Position numbers and translations under genes: made by a program
Part shown: positions 1-5,720 of the stretch, one piece after another
Position numbering within the stretch: the first letter of the stretch is position 1
Layout: every line of letters starts with the position of its first letter
The notes under the pieces: model-generated
The model's database searches: none
Seen by the model: the letters and a program-made list of their open reading frames with translations, nothing else
What the model was told of the DNA's origin: nothing
Source: Mariprofundaceae bacterium
Lineage (GTDB): Bacteria > Pseudomonadota > Zetaproteobacteria > Mariprofundales > Mariprofundaceae
DNA length: 5,868 nucleotides
Reading direction: 5' to 3'
Assembly (NCBI GenBank): GCA_015488125.1
Contig: WFOJ01000174.1
Span: forward strand, 1-5,868

Positions 1-107
1 GCGGTTCCTGGAATGATGTTGCCAAACTGTTGCGCTCCGCCAGTCGTTACATGAGCGCTGTTGGCAATCATCTGGATGACCTCGGTTTTCGTCTTCGTTG
101 CCGGTGA
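1..107 (+). CDS. C-terminal end of a formylglycine-generating-enzyme (SUMF1/FGE-sulfatase) domain protein, partial
   Basis: Only the last 34 codons are inside the window, read from base 3 and ending in TGA at 105-107. The visible peptide has GSWND near its start, then KLLRSASRY, and ends with LGFRLRCR. This order (GGSW, then a basic 'R-SA-R' segment, then a 'GFRL' end) is the classic C-terminus of the FGE-sulfatase fold. That fold includes sulfatase-activating formylglycine enzymes, EgtB-like and PvdO-like proteins, and many uncharacterised lipoproteins and kinase-fused proteins. The exact activity cannot be told from this fragment because the catalytic part lies upstream. The gene converges on the minus-strand lipoprotein gene with a 48-bp gap. 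Family assignment is confident; specific function is not. Confidence 0.8.
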   Translation, partial: GSWNDVAKLLRSASRYMSAVGNHLDDLGFRLRCR

Positions 108-155
108 TCGGGCTTGTGTTGATAGTTCCCGATGGTCATCCGGCAAGCTGATGCG

Positions 156-812
156 TCAGGGCTGAATCACACGGCTGCCGAACAGAAAGTGCCGCTGCCA
201 ATAATGCGAATGCCAGAAATCGCGAATTTCAACGCCAAACTTGCCGGAAGTATGGATAAATTTTCCATTCCCCATGTAAAGCCCCGAATGGGTGATCACC
301 ATATCGGTATTGTAGGTTCCTTCAAAAAACAACATATCCCCTGCTCTTAAATTTGCAGGGTCAATAATCAGATCGCCATAGTGCGCAAGATTCTGCGACC
401 CCTGGGGCGCAGGCACGCCAAAATCCCGAAATGTGCGTGAGACCATACCGGAACAATCCATGCAGCGGCGGGTATTGCCTCCCATACAGTGAATCACGCC
501 AAGGTAGGATTGCGCCTGATCAAGCAATGCATCTACCCGTAGATGTTCGCTACCAGCCAGGTGATGGCCGATACCACCGTTGGCAGCGAATGTTTCCAGG
601 TCGTCAGCCAGTACATTTCGTCCTTCATGACGCAGACGGCTGATCAAGGCCCTGAATTGCGTGATATTGAAGATGCGTTTGTCGCGGTACTGCACCACAG
701 GCGGCGGTTGCCTGTAAGCGTTTGCCGGAGTGGCATCATAAGATGGTGGCGTACAACCTGTAAGCAGCCATGTAACGGCGGTTACAGGAATCAGAAGGTG
801 TCGTAATTTCAT
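156..812 (-). CDS. NlpC/P60-family lipoprotein, putative peptidoglycan endopeptidase
   Basis: This 218-residue protein begins with a lipoprotein signal peptide: a basic n-region, a hydrophobic stretch, and lipobox LTGC with the lipidated Cys at residue 20. Position +2 is Thr rather than Asp, which by the Lol rule favours the outer membrane. A proline-rich linker follows (about 27-40), then an unrecognised helical segment (about 48-95), then an NlpC/P60 domain (about 96-215). The catalytic Cys is C120 in DCSG; the His is probably H175 in THSGLYMG and the third polar residue H187 in IHTSG, so the triad looks intact. Members usually cleave peptide stems of peptidoglycan (Spr/MepS type). Two further cysteines, C109 and C117, sit beside the active site, which is unusual. 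The only upstream Shine-Dalgarno-like GGGAG (826-830) is 13 bases from the ATG, so initiation may be modest. The gene has its own candidate promoter and is probably separate from the upstream cluster. Confidence 0.88.
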   Translation of the reverse strand: MKLRHLLIPVTAVTWLLTGCTPPSYDATPANAYRQPPPVVQYRDKRIFNITQFRALISRLRHEGRNVLADDLETFAANGGIGHHLAGSEHLRVDALLDQAQSYLGVIHCMGGNTRRCMDCSGMVSRTFRDFGVPAPQGSQNLAHYGDLIIDPANLRAGDMLFFEGTYNTDMVITHSGLYMGNGKFIHTSGKFGVEIRDFWHSHYWQRHFLFGSRVIQP

Positions 813-849
813 ATGATCTAGCTATCTCCCGGCGCTGTATCATGAAGGT

Positions 850-876
850 TGTATAACAGGTGTCGAACCCTGACAA
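850..876 (-). promoter_or_regulatory. Candidate sigma-70 promoter with extended -10 for the NlpC/P60 lipoprotein gene
   Basis: Read on the minus strand, TTGTCA (871-876; 5 of 6 to consensus) is followed after 15 bases by TATACA (850-855; 4 of 6), preceded by TG plus one base, which makes an extended -10 element. The start codon is about 38 bases downstream. The spacer is short, but an extended -10 can compensate. A perfect TTGACA at 895-900 lies nearby but has no good -10 at the right distance. The rest of the 204-bp gap 813-1016 shows no gene and no convincing terminator. Confidence 0.45.
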
Positions 877-1016
877 GGCTGCTCCTGGTGGCATTGTCAA
901 ATGGCATGTTTCTGTTTGTAGGAAATAAACGACCAGTTAATGTTGCGGTAACGTGGCTCAACATTGTGTTCAATGAAGCTGTCGATTGGTTTCTATTGTT
1001 AGGAATTCACCGTGGT

Positions 1017-2021
1017 TCACATCCGATCAGTGGGTCTCGTGCTGCTAAGAGCCAGCTCACGCAGCGCCGGTGGCATGATACCGGAGAATACCTCCAGTTC
1101 TTGCTGCATATGTTGGCAGGTTAATGGAATTTCCGCCAGAAATTGTTGTTTGCCATCACGGTATGCCAGGCGGGCAAAAATACCGATGGCCTTGAAGTGG
1201 CGTTGCCAAGCGGTTAATTGCAGCATGCGGTGCCAGTGAGTGGCATCATCGAAGGCAGCTTGCAGCGCCCGTGGTAGCTGATGAAAAAAACGCAGGCTCC
1301 ATTCGTGGCGCAAAGGCTCCGGGTAATGCTGATAACAGTCATAGAGCAATGAGGCGAGATCGTAGGTGACAGGTCCGGCAACAGCATCTTGAAAATCAAT
1401 GACGCCTAATGGCAGGCCTGATGATGGCAGCATCAGGTTGCGGCTGTGAAAATCCAGATGTACGGCAACCTGTGGCAACGTCGTCAGCGGCAGAAAAATG
1501 GCTGCCATCTCGTTTAGCGTTTGCTGCCGCCTTGTTGCCGTCAGTGGTTGTTTGCGGATGCAAGGCAAAAACCAGTCTGTCCACAGGCTGCACTCGCGAC
1601 GGATTCGCTCGCTATCAAAAGCTGGCCAGTGCCGGTAAACAGATGCGGGAATGCTTTGCAGGGCATGTAATTGCCGCAAGGCATCGTGTAGTAGCGGTGC
1701 CAGTTCATGGCCTTCCCCAACAGCCTTTGCCCAGGTCGTATCACCAAAATCTTCGAGCAATAAAAAGCCCTGCTGCTCATGCTGTGCAAGCACCTGCGGT
1801 GTGCGCACGCCTGCCTGACGCAATGCTTCGGCCCGTTGCAAAAAGGGGCGAACATCTTCTTGCGGTGGCGGCGCATCCATCAGAATCAGGGTTTCACCAC
1901 GTTCCCGGATCACACGGCTATAGTGGCGAAAAGAGGCATCGCCCGCCAGTGCTTCAAGACGAAAGGTTTCCCCGGGCAAGGCATTGGTCAGCCAATGCCA
2001 TAGCCTTTCTTCCCTGTTCAT
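1017..2021 (-). CDS. amgK: AmgK-like N-acetylmuramate/N-acetylglucosamine anomeric kinase (APH-fold phosphotransferase)
   Basis: This 334-residue cytoplasmic protein has the aminoglycoside phosphotransferase fold. GDASFRHY (27-34) and LILMDAPPP (45-53) match the nucleotide-binding part typical of AmgK. FLLLEDFGD (86-94) forms the hinge region. The catalytic loop is HLDFHSRN (188-195), with D190 as base and N195 as metal ligand, and VIDFQDAVAGPVTYDL (207-222) supplies metal-binding D209. All key residues are present and the length is normal for AmgK. AmgK phosphorylates C1 of MurNAc or GlcNAc, and MurU then makes UDP-MurNAc, bypassing fosfomycin-sensitive synthesis. It is the last gene of the cluster; its ATG overlaps the stop of the vWA gene by 4 bp (ATGA) and no Shine-Dalgarno is obvious, so translation probably depends on coupling. 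No murU follows here. A related sugar or small-molecule kinase is the alternative. Confidence 0.8.
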   Translation of the reverse strand: MNREERLWHWLTNALPGETFRLEALAGDASFRHYSRVIRERGETLILMDAPPPQEDVRPFLQRAEALRQAGVRTPQVLAQHEQQGFLLLEDFGDTTWAKAVGEGHELAPLLHDALRQLHALQSIPASVYRHWPAFDSERIRRECSLWTDWFLPCIRKQPLTATRRQQTLNEMAAIFLPLTTLPQVAVHLDFHSRNLMLPSSGLPLGVIDFQDAVAGPVTYDLASLLYDCYQHYPEPLRHEWSLRFFHQLPRALQAAFDDATHWHRMLQLTAWQRHFKAIGIFARLAYRDGKQQFLAEIPLTCQHMQQELEVFSGIMPPALRELALSSTRPTDRM

Positions 2022-2809
2022 TTTAACTGAATTTGCAGCATACGGCCACCTGTGTATTCAGCCAGTCGCTGAAAGGCAACTTCAGTGCGCGAATCATGAT
2101 TGCCCAGCGGCAGGGTAAATACCGGCGCGGGGATCGCGTGATAATGAATGGTGTCGGTTGATGGTTCGTCACCGATCAGCATATAAGCGCCTGGCGGCGG
2201 GCTGTTGCGGCCAATTTCACTGAAGGTGTGGCCGATGGTTTCCTCCGTGCCTACGAAAGGCGCGTCTTTCATCAGTTGATCAAACATTTCTCCCATGGTG
2301 CCGTGGTAGGTACCCGTTTGCCTGTCGCCATACCAGGAGACGTAGGAAAGCTTTTTGCCTGAACGAATGGCGATCAGGCGTAATACCGGAATCAAAAAGC
2401 TGGTCGCTCCGTGCATGGAGCCGGTAGCATCAATCACCAGATGCAAATCTTCGCCGGGAAGAGCCTTCAGACCCTGGATGAACAGATCAAAATCACGCTT
2501 GCCTTTGCCCTTGGCCCAGCCCGCGCTGGCCTGAACTTTCATCAGTTGAGCTTGTACATCTGCGCCGGCAACGGTGTTTAACTCATCCTGTAGCTGATGG
2601 ATGCGTTGTTGTGCCTCTTCTAATTGCTGCTGCAAGTGCTTAACTTCTTCCTGCGTTTCTCTGCTGTTACCCTGCCCCTGCATCTGAGCGAACACCAGCA
2701 TCATGGAAAAAATGAAGATAAATGCGGCCAGCATGAGCAGTGCCATATCCGAGAAAATCTCGTAAATATTATCCTGCTGCTGATCATTGCAGCGGCGATA
2801 GCGGTTCAT
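2018..2809 (-). CDS. MotB-like membrane protein with a coiled coil and a von Willebrand A-like domain
   Basis: The 263-residue product has a short polar N-terminus, one transmembrane helix (about 22-42), a predicted coiled coil rich in Gln and Glu (about 48-80), a basic stretch (99-105), and a vWA-like C-terminal domain (about 105-263). FSDMALLMLAAF places Asp21 just before the helix, matching the proton-binding Asp of MotB, ExbD and ZorB. The C-terminal domain starts with a hydrophobic strand and D127-A-T-G-S131, a good DxTxS MIDAS motif; LIGDEPS, with D214, is a plausible later MIDAS acid. No OmpA-type peptidoglycan-binding domain follows. By MotB topology the vWA part would be periplasmic. 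Start and stop overlap the neighbouring genes by 4 bp on each side. A weak AGGA lies about 10 bases upstream of the start. The channel partnership is well supported by context; the vWA call is from motif and order only, and the biological role is unknown. Confidence 0.75.
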   Translation of the reverse strand: MNRYRRCNDQQQDNIYEIFSDMALLMLAAFIFIFSMMLVFAQMQGQGNSRETQEEVKHLQQQLEEAQQRIHQLQDELNTVAGADVQAQLMKVQASAGWAKGKGKRDFDLFIQGLKALPGEDLHLVIDATGSMHGATSFLIPVLRLIAIRSGKKLSYVSWYGDRQTGTYHGTMGEMFDQLMKDAPFVGTEETIGHTFSEIGRNSPPPGAYMLIGDEPSTDTIHYHAIPAPVFTLPLGNHDSRTEVAFQRLAEYTGGRMLQIQLK

Positions 2810-3807
2810 TCAGCGGGTGTATCCTGCGAGCGCGGACGCAGGAAGGAGAGCAAACCACGGCTTTGCCGTAGGTCACGAAAATAGCGCGCATGACTAACGG
2901 CCAGTTCACGCATGGTATCGTTGCTGTTAATCGCTTCCAGCGATTGTTGCAAAGCCTGTAATTCTTCGCGAAACAGGGCCATTTCCTGTCGGCTGCCCTG
3001 CATGGCACGCTGCAATAATTCGGTGCGTTCGCTAAGTTGCTGTACATGCGCCTGCATGATCGCCATATCACGCACTTCCTGCAGCTGCCATTCGGCGGCG
3101 GCATAGACCTGCAAGGTATGCATGAGCTTGTCTTGCAGGCTTTCGACGGAGGATTTGGCAATCCAGGCGAATACCCGAAGCAATACGCCGCCCAGGATCG
3201 AGCCAAGTAAGGTGGTGTAAAACGCCACTCCCATGCCTGCCATGGCGTGCTCCACACCTTCCATCACCAGTCGCTGATCTTCGCCCACAGCAGACAAGGC
3301 GCTGTTGAGCCCGGACATGGTCAGCGTCATGCCCAGCACTGTGCCGATCAGTCCGATGGTGATCAGCAGATTGCCCATGAGTTGCACAAAATCGCTGATG
3401 CGATACTGATTGGAAAAACGGGTGACCATGAGGATGTCGATGTTCGGCGTGGCCTGGGTTTTGATCATGTGCTGCACATCCAGCAACACCATGTCCACCA
3501 GTCGCCGACCTCGCCTGATGACCAGTTCCAGTAGGCCGCGTTTTTTCACCTGTTTTTCCAGTCGGTAGATGCGAAACCATTCCATGGTCAGCATACAAAC
3601 ATGAAAGAAGTTGACCAACACACCAAAAAGAAACATGGCCAGGATAACCTGTGTGATGTGGGTGTTATCGCTGAGGATGAAATCCAGCACCCCGGCCTCG
3701 CGGTACAACATAAAAAACACCACACCGGAGGTAATTGCCCATAACAACCAGATGACCAGGGTTTTCAACCCTCGCTGATCAACGGCTTGTTGATGATGCA
3801 CGGCCAT
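2806..3807 (-). CDS. MotA/TolQ/ExbB-family proton-channel protein with C-terminal coiled coil
   Basis: The 333-residue product shows four hydrophobic segments (about 15-36, 50-76, 140-166 and 188-214). A basic cytoplasmic region (about 77-138) lies between the second and third, as in MotA and ZorA and unlike three-helix TolQ. LLITIGLIGTVLGMTL (147-162) is the characteristic third-helix motif of the family, and AMAGMGVAFYTTLLGSILGG (188-207) matches the last channel-lining helix, with Thr198/Thr199. The family forms pentamers around a dimer of the MotB/ExbD partner and uses ion flow to drive motion. A heptad-like tail (about 245-295) suggests a cytoplasmic coiled coil, recalling the tail of ZorA but much shorter. 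AGGAG lies 9 bases before the ATG, inside the last codons of gpmI, supporting this start. The 3' end overlaps the partner gene by 4 bp. Whether protons or sodium ions are used cannot be told. Confidence 0.85.
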   Translation of the reverse strand: MAVHHQQAVDQRGLKTLVIWLLWAITSGVVFFMLYREAGVLDFILSDNTHITQVILAMFLFGVLVNFFHVCMLTMEWFRIYRLEKQVKKRGLLELVIRRGRRLVDMVLLDVQHMIKTQATPNIDILMVTRFSNQYRISDFVQLMGNLLITIGLIGTVLGMTLTMSGLNSALSAVGEDQRLVMEGVEHAMAGMGVAFYTTLLGSILGGVLLRVFAWIAKSSVESLQDKLMHTLQVYAAAEWQLQEVRDMAIMQAHVQQLSERTELLQRAMQGSRQEMALFREELQALQQSLEAINSNDTMRELAVSHARYFRDLRQSRGLLSFLRPRSQDTPAE

Positions 3808-3812
3808 GTTTG

Positions 3813-5444
3813 CTAACTCCTGTCAAATAATGAAGCGTGAAACGCTGCCGGAACCGGCTCGCCCATCATCTCCAACACTGTGGCGGCGATATGGGAAAGC
3901 CCAGGGGTTTCGGTAACAGTATCCTCCGCATGTGGCTGCCGCAAGGCAGGGAAGGTGCGTTGTGGATGCCAGGCAATGCAGGGTACCGGATTCAGCGAAT
4001 GGCGGGTCGAGGCTTCATGACCATGCGTGCCTGCCACCTGCATTTCCTCTGCATTCCCGTGATCGGCAGTGACCAGCAGCGCCCAGCCATAATCACGGGC
4101 GGCGGCCATCAGCCGCCCAAGCGCGGCATCCACCGCTTCGATGGCGGCAATCGCCGGTGCCAGCTTGCCGCAATGCCCGACCATATCCGCATTGGGGTAA
4201 TTGATCAAGCCAAAACCGTAGTTGCCTGTGGCCATGAGTTTGATCGCCCTATCGGTGATTTCCACGGATTTCATGGTCGGCGCATCGGCGAAGGAAATCC
4301 CCTTGTCAGAGGGGATCAGTACGTAATCTTCCAGGGCGGGATCCAGTGGTTCGCGGTATCCTCCGTTGAAGAAAAACGTCACATGCGGGTATTTCTGCGT
4401 TTCGCTGAGGCGAAACTGACGAATACCGCGCGCTACCAGCAGGCGACCAAGGCTTTGATCAACGACGGTTGGTCCCATCAGCTGTAAGGGCGGCAGATTG
4501 CGATCTTCATCATAAACCATCATGCCGGCAAACAGCAAATCCGGTCGAGAGCCGCGATCAAAGCCGTTAAAATCATCCAGGCAAAAGGCCTCAGTCAGTT
4601 CGATGGCGCGATCTCCCCGGAAGTTCACCATAATCACAGCATCACCATCCTGCATCATGCCGCATGGTTGCCCTGTAGCATCATCAATGACAAAACCTGG
4701 CAAATCCTGATCGACGATGCCCGGTTGTTCACTGCGCAGCGTGTTAATGGCTTCGTTCATGGACGTAAAATGCCGTGAACTGCGACCGTGAACATGTGCC
4801 TGCCAGCCTTCGGCGACTTTCTCCCAGTGATGATCCCGATCCATGGTAATGGTTTCACGGCCACCACCGGAAGCAAAACAATAATCGCGGTCTGCCTTGC
4901 TGTTGATCGGGGCAAACACGGATTCGATGCGTTGTACATAATCCTGTGCTGTTTGCACGCCAACATCACGGCCATCAAGCAGGGCATGAAGGCGCAAACG
5001 GGCAACGCCCTGCTGATCCGCATGGTGGATCAGGGCGATAAAATGATCAATATGGGAGTGAATATTACCGTCGGAAAGCAGGCCGATCAGGTGTATGCAG
5101 CCACCGTTCAGGCCTCGTTGTATCACGGCCTTCAATGCCGGGGATTCGAAAAAACTGCCGTCGGCAATACTGCGGTTGATGCGCGTCGGGCCCTGATCAA
5201 GCAGGCAGCCTGCCCCCATGGTCAGATGCCCGACCTCGGAGCCACCGAGGTCTTTATCCGAAGGCAGGCCGACATAAGGGCCATGGGTCAGCAGGAGGGT
5301 ATGTGAGCCTTGTTGCCACAGTCGATCAAAGGCAGGCGTTCGCGCCTGGGCGACAGCATCATAAGCGTCGCCAGCACCCACACCCCAGCCATCCATGACC
5401 ACGAGTAATACGGGGGTTCGCGTGTTATCGTGTGATTCAGACAT
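3813..5444 (-). CDS. gpmI: 2,3-bisphosphoglycerate-independent phosphoglycerate mutase, long form
   Basis: This enzyme interconverts 3- and 2-phosphoglycerate in glycolysis and gluconeogenesis through a phosphoserine intermediate, using two Mn ions. Landmarks are complete: D18 in VVMDGWG, catalytic S69 in GGSEVGH, H129 in SDGNIHSH, R159/D160 in DGRD, R196 and R203 around GGGRETITMDRD, R276/R279 in FRGDRA, K351 in KYPHVTFFFNGG, D420/H424 in NADMVGH, D461/H462 in TADHGNAE, and H481 near the end. At 543 residues it exceeds the usual bacterial ~510. Its wording (ASGGGR-TMDR, LPGFVIDD, NFRGDRA) resembles the long form known from plants and trypanosomatids. Gly replaces the usual Asn before the catalytic Ser. 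A GGAG (5455-5458) lies 10 bases before the ATG. It leads the cluster, with 5 bp between it and the channel gene. Confidence 0.96.
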   Translation of the reverse strand: MSESHDNTRTPVLLVVMDGWGVGAGDAYDAVAQARTPAFDRLWQQGSHTLLLTHGPYVGLPSDKDLGGSEVGHLTMGAGCLLDQGPTRINRSIADGSFFESPALKAVIQRGLNGGCIHLIGLLSDGNIHSHIDHFIALIHHADQQGVARLRLHALLDGRDVGVQTAQDYVQRIESVFAPINSKADRDYCFASGGGRETITMDRDHHWEKVAEGWQAHVHGRSSRHFTSMNEAINTLRSEQPGIVDQDLPGFVIDDATGQPCGMMQDGDAVIMVNFRGDRAIELTEAFCLDDFNGFDRGSRPDLLFAGMMVYDEDRNLPPLQLMGPTVVDQSLGRLLVARGIRQFRLSETQKYPHVTFFFNGGYREPLDPALEDYVLIPSDKGISFADAPTMKSVEITDRAIKLMATGNYGFGLINYPNADMVGHCGKLAPAIAAIEAVDAALGRLMAAARDYGWALLVTADHGNAEEMQVAGTHGHEASTRHSLNPVPCIAWHPQRTFPALRQPHAEDTVTETPGLSHIAATVLEMMGEPVPAAFHASLFDRS

Positions 5445-5459
5445 GTGTTGTTATCTCCA

Positions 5460-5478
5460 TATGCCAGATACAGGCATA
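5460..5478. repeat. Small inverted repeat in the gpmI leader/promoter region
   Basis: TATGCC (5460-5465) and GGCATA (5473-5478) are perfect 6-base inverted arms around a 7-base spacer. The repeat lies between the terminator of the upstream small gene and the gpmI Shine-Dalgarno. It could be an operator or a leader hairpin, depending on where transcription starts. A 6-bp repeat can arise by chance. Confidence 0.35.
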
Positions 5479-5493
5479 AAAAAGGCCCGGCAA
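5465..5493 (-). promoter_or_regulatory. Weak candidate promoter for the gpmI cluster, overlapping the upstream terminator
   Basis: On the minus strand, TTGCCG (5488-5493; 4 of 6 to -35) and TATCTG (5465-5470; 3 of 6 to -10) are 17 bases apart. The -35 lies inside the terminator hairpin and the -10 overlaps the spacer of the inverted repeat. Some promoter is expected here because only about 30 bases separate the terminator T-tract from the gpmI start. The match is weak, and read-through from upstream is possible. Confidence 0.3.
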
Positions 5494-5504
5494 AGCCGAG
5501 CCTT
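5478..5504 (-). terminator. Rho-independent terminator of the 35-residue membrane protein gene
   Basis: On the minus strand, AAGGCTCGGC (5495-5504), a TTT loop (5492-5494) and GCCGGGCCTT (5482-5491) form a 10-bp stem with one G-U pair, ending in six T (5478-5483). It begins 23 bases after the stop codon of the small gene. In the plus direction the wobble becomes a C-A mismatch and no U-tract follows directly, so it is best read as a minus-strand terminator. Confidence 0.85.
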
Positions 5505-5527
5505 AGGCTGCTTTTGTTTTCAATCAG

Positions 5528-5635
5528 TTACTTGTCGGTATTGCTGCCCATAGCGATGCTTGACAGCAGCACAGGCATGATCAGGCCAAGGACAACGAAA
5601 ATTGTAAAAGCAGGTAAAAAAGCTTCCAGATGCAT
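5528..5635 (-). CDS. 35-residue single-pass membrane protein, unknown function
   Basis: The predicted product starts MHLEAFLPAF, continues with one hydrophobic helix (about residues 6-29), and ends in a short polar tail, GSNTDK. It is supported as a real gene by a strong Shine-Dalgarno (GGAGGGG, 5644-5650) 8 bases before the ATG, a promoter candidate upstream, and a terminator just after its TAA. An in-frame ATG further upstream would give 68 residues, but that start lies inside the insertion sequence and the added part looks non-coding, so the short form is preferred. Its size and shape resemble small accessory subunits or regulators of membrane complexes (CydX- or KdpF-like in kind only), but I do not recognise the family. 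It may be transcribed separately from gpmI. Confidence 0.65.
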   Translation of the reverse strand: MHLEAFLPAFTIFVVLGLIMPVLLSSIAMGSNTDK

Positions 5636-5643
5636 GAGTACTA

Positions 5644-5650
5644 CCCCTCC
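5644..5650 (-). promoter_or_regulatory. Strong ribosome binding site that fixes the start of the 35-residue protein
   Basis: GGAGGGG on the minus strand, with 8 bases to the ATG at 5633-5635, is the best Shine-Dalgarno match in the window. It decides the choice of this start over the longer in-frame form. Confidence 0.75.
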
Positions 5651-5673
5651 AGAGGACAAAATATTTGAGCCAA

Positions 5674-5701
5674 AAGGTAACCGGTTTGCGCCATTCGTCA
5701 A
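5674..5701 (-). promoter_or_regulatory. Candidate sigma-70 promoter for the 35-residue membrane protein gene
   Basis: On the minus strand, TTGACG (5696-5701; 5 of 6 to -35) is followed after 16 bases by TACCTT (5674-5679; 3 of 6 to -10). The start codon is about 38 bases further. The proposed insertion-sequence end is 19 bases upstream of the -35, so the promoter core would have survived the insertion. An alternative -10, TATTTT, lies closer to the gene but has no good -35. Confidence 0.4.
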
Positions 5702-5720
5702 GCAATATTCATCGCTCACG

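Noticed and set aside
107..133. Inverted repeat ATCGGG/CCCGAT between the two convergent genes as a bidirectional terminator
   Set aside because: The 6-bp stem has a 15-base loop and no T-tract on either side, so it is too weak to call.
895..900. Perfect TTGACA on the minus strand as the -35 of the lipoprotein promoter
   Set aside because: No acceptable -10 lies 15-19 bases downstream; the TTGTCA/TATACA pair closer to the gene is better overall.
960..980. Small hairpin (ACATTG/CAATG) after the AmgK-like gene as a cluster terminator
   Set aside because: The stem is about 5 bp, AT-rich and without a following T-tract; I see no clear terminator for the cluster.
1409..2026. Long plus-strand open frame (205 codons) opposite the AmgK-like gene
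   Set aside because: The minus-strand protein has full kinase motifs; the plus-strand translation has no recognisable domain and looks like an antisense shadow.
2018..3807. Zorya anti-phage defence system
   Set aside because: The channel pair is reminiscent, but there is no OmpA-type domain in the second protein and no zorC, zorD or zorE next to it; the neighbours are metabolic and cell-wall genes.
3837..4487. Long plus-strand open frame (216 codons) opposite gpmI
   Set aside because: It lies wholly inside a well-conserved gpmI; the translation is rich in Arg, His, Gly and Cys with no domain pattern.
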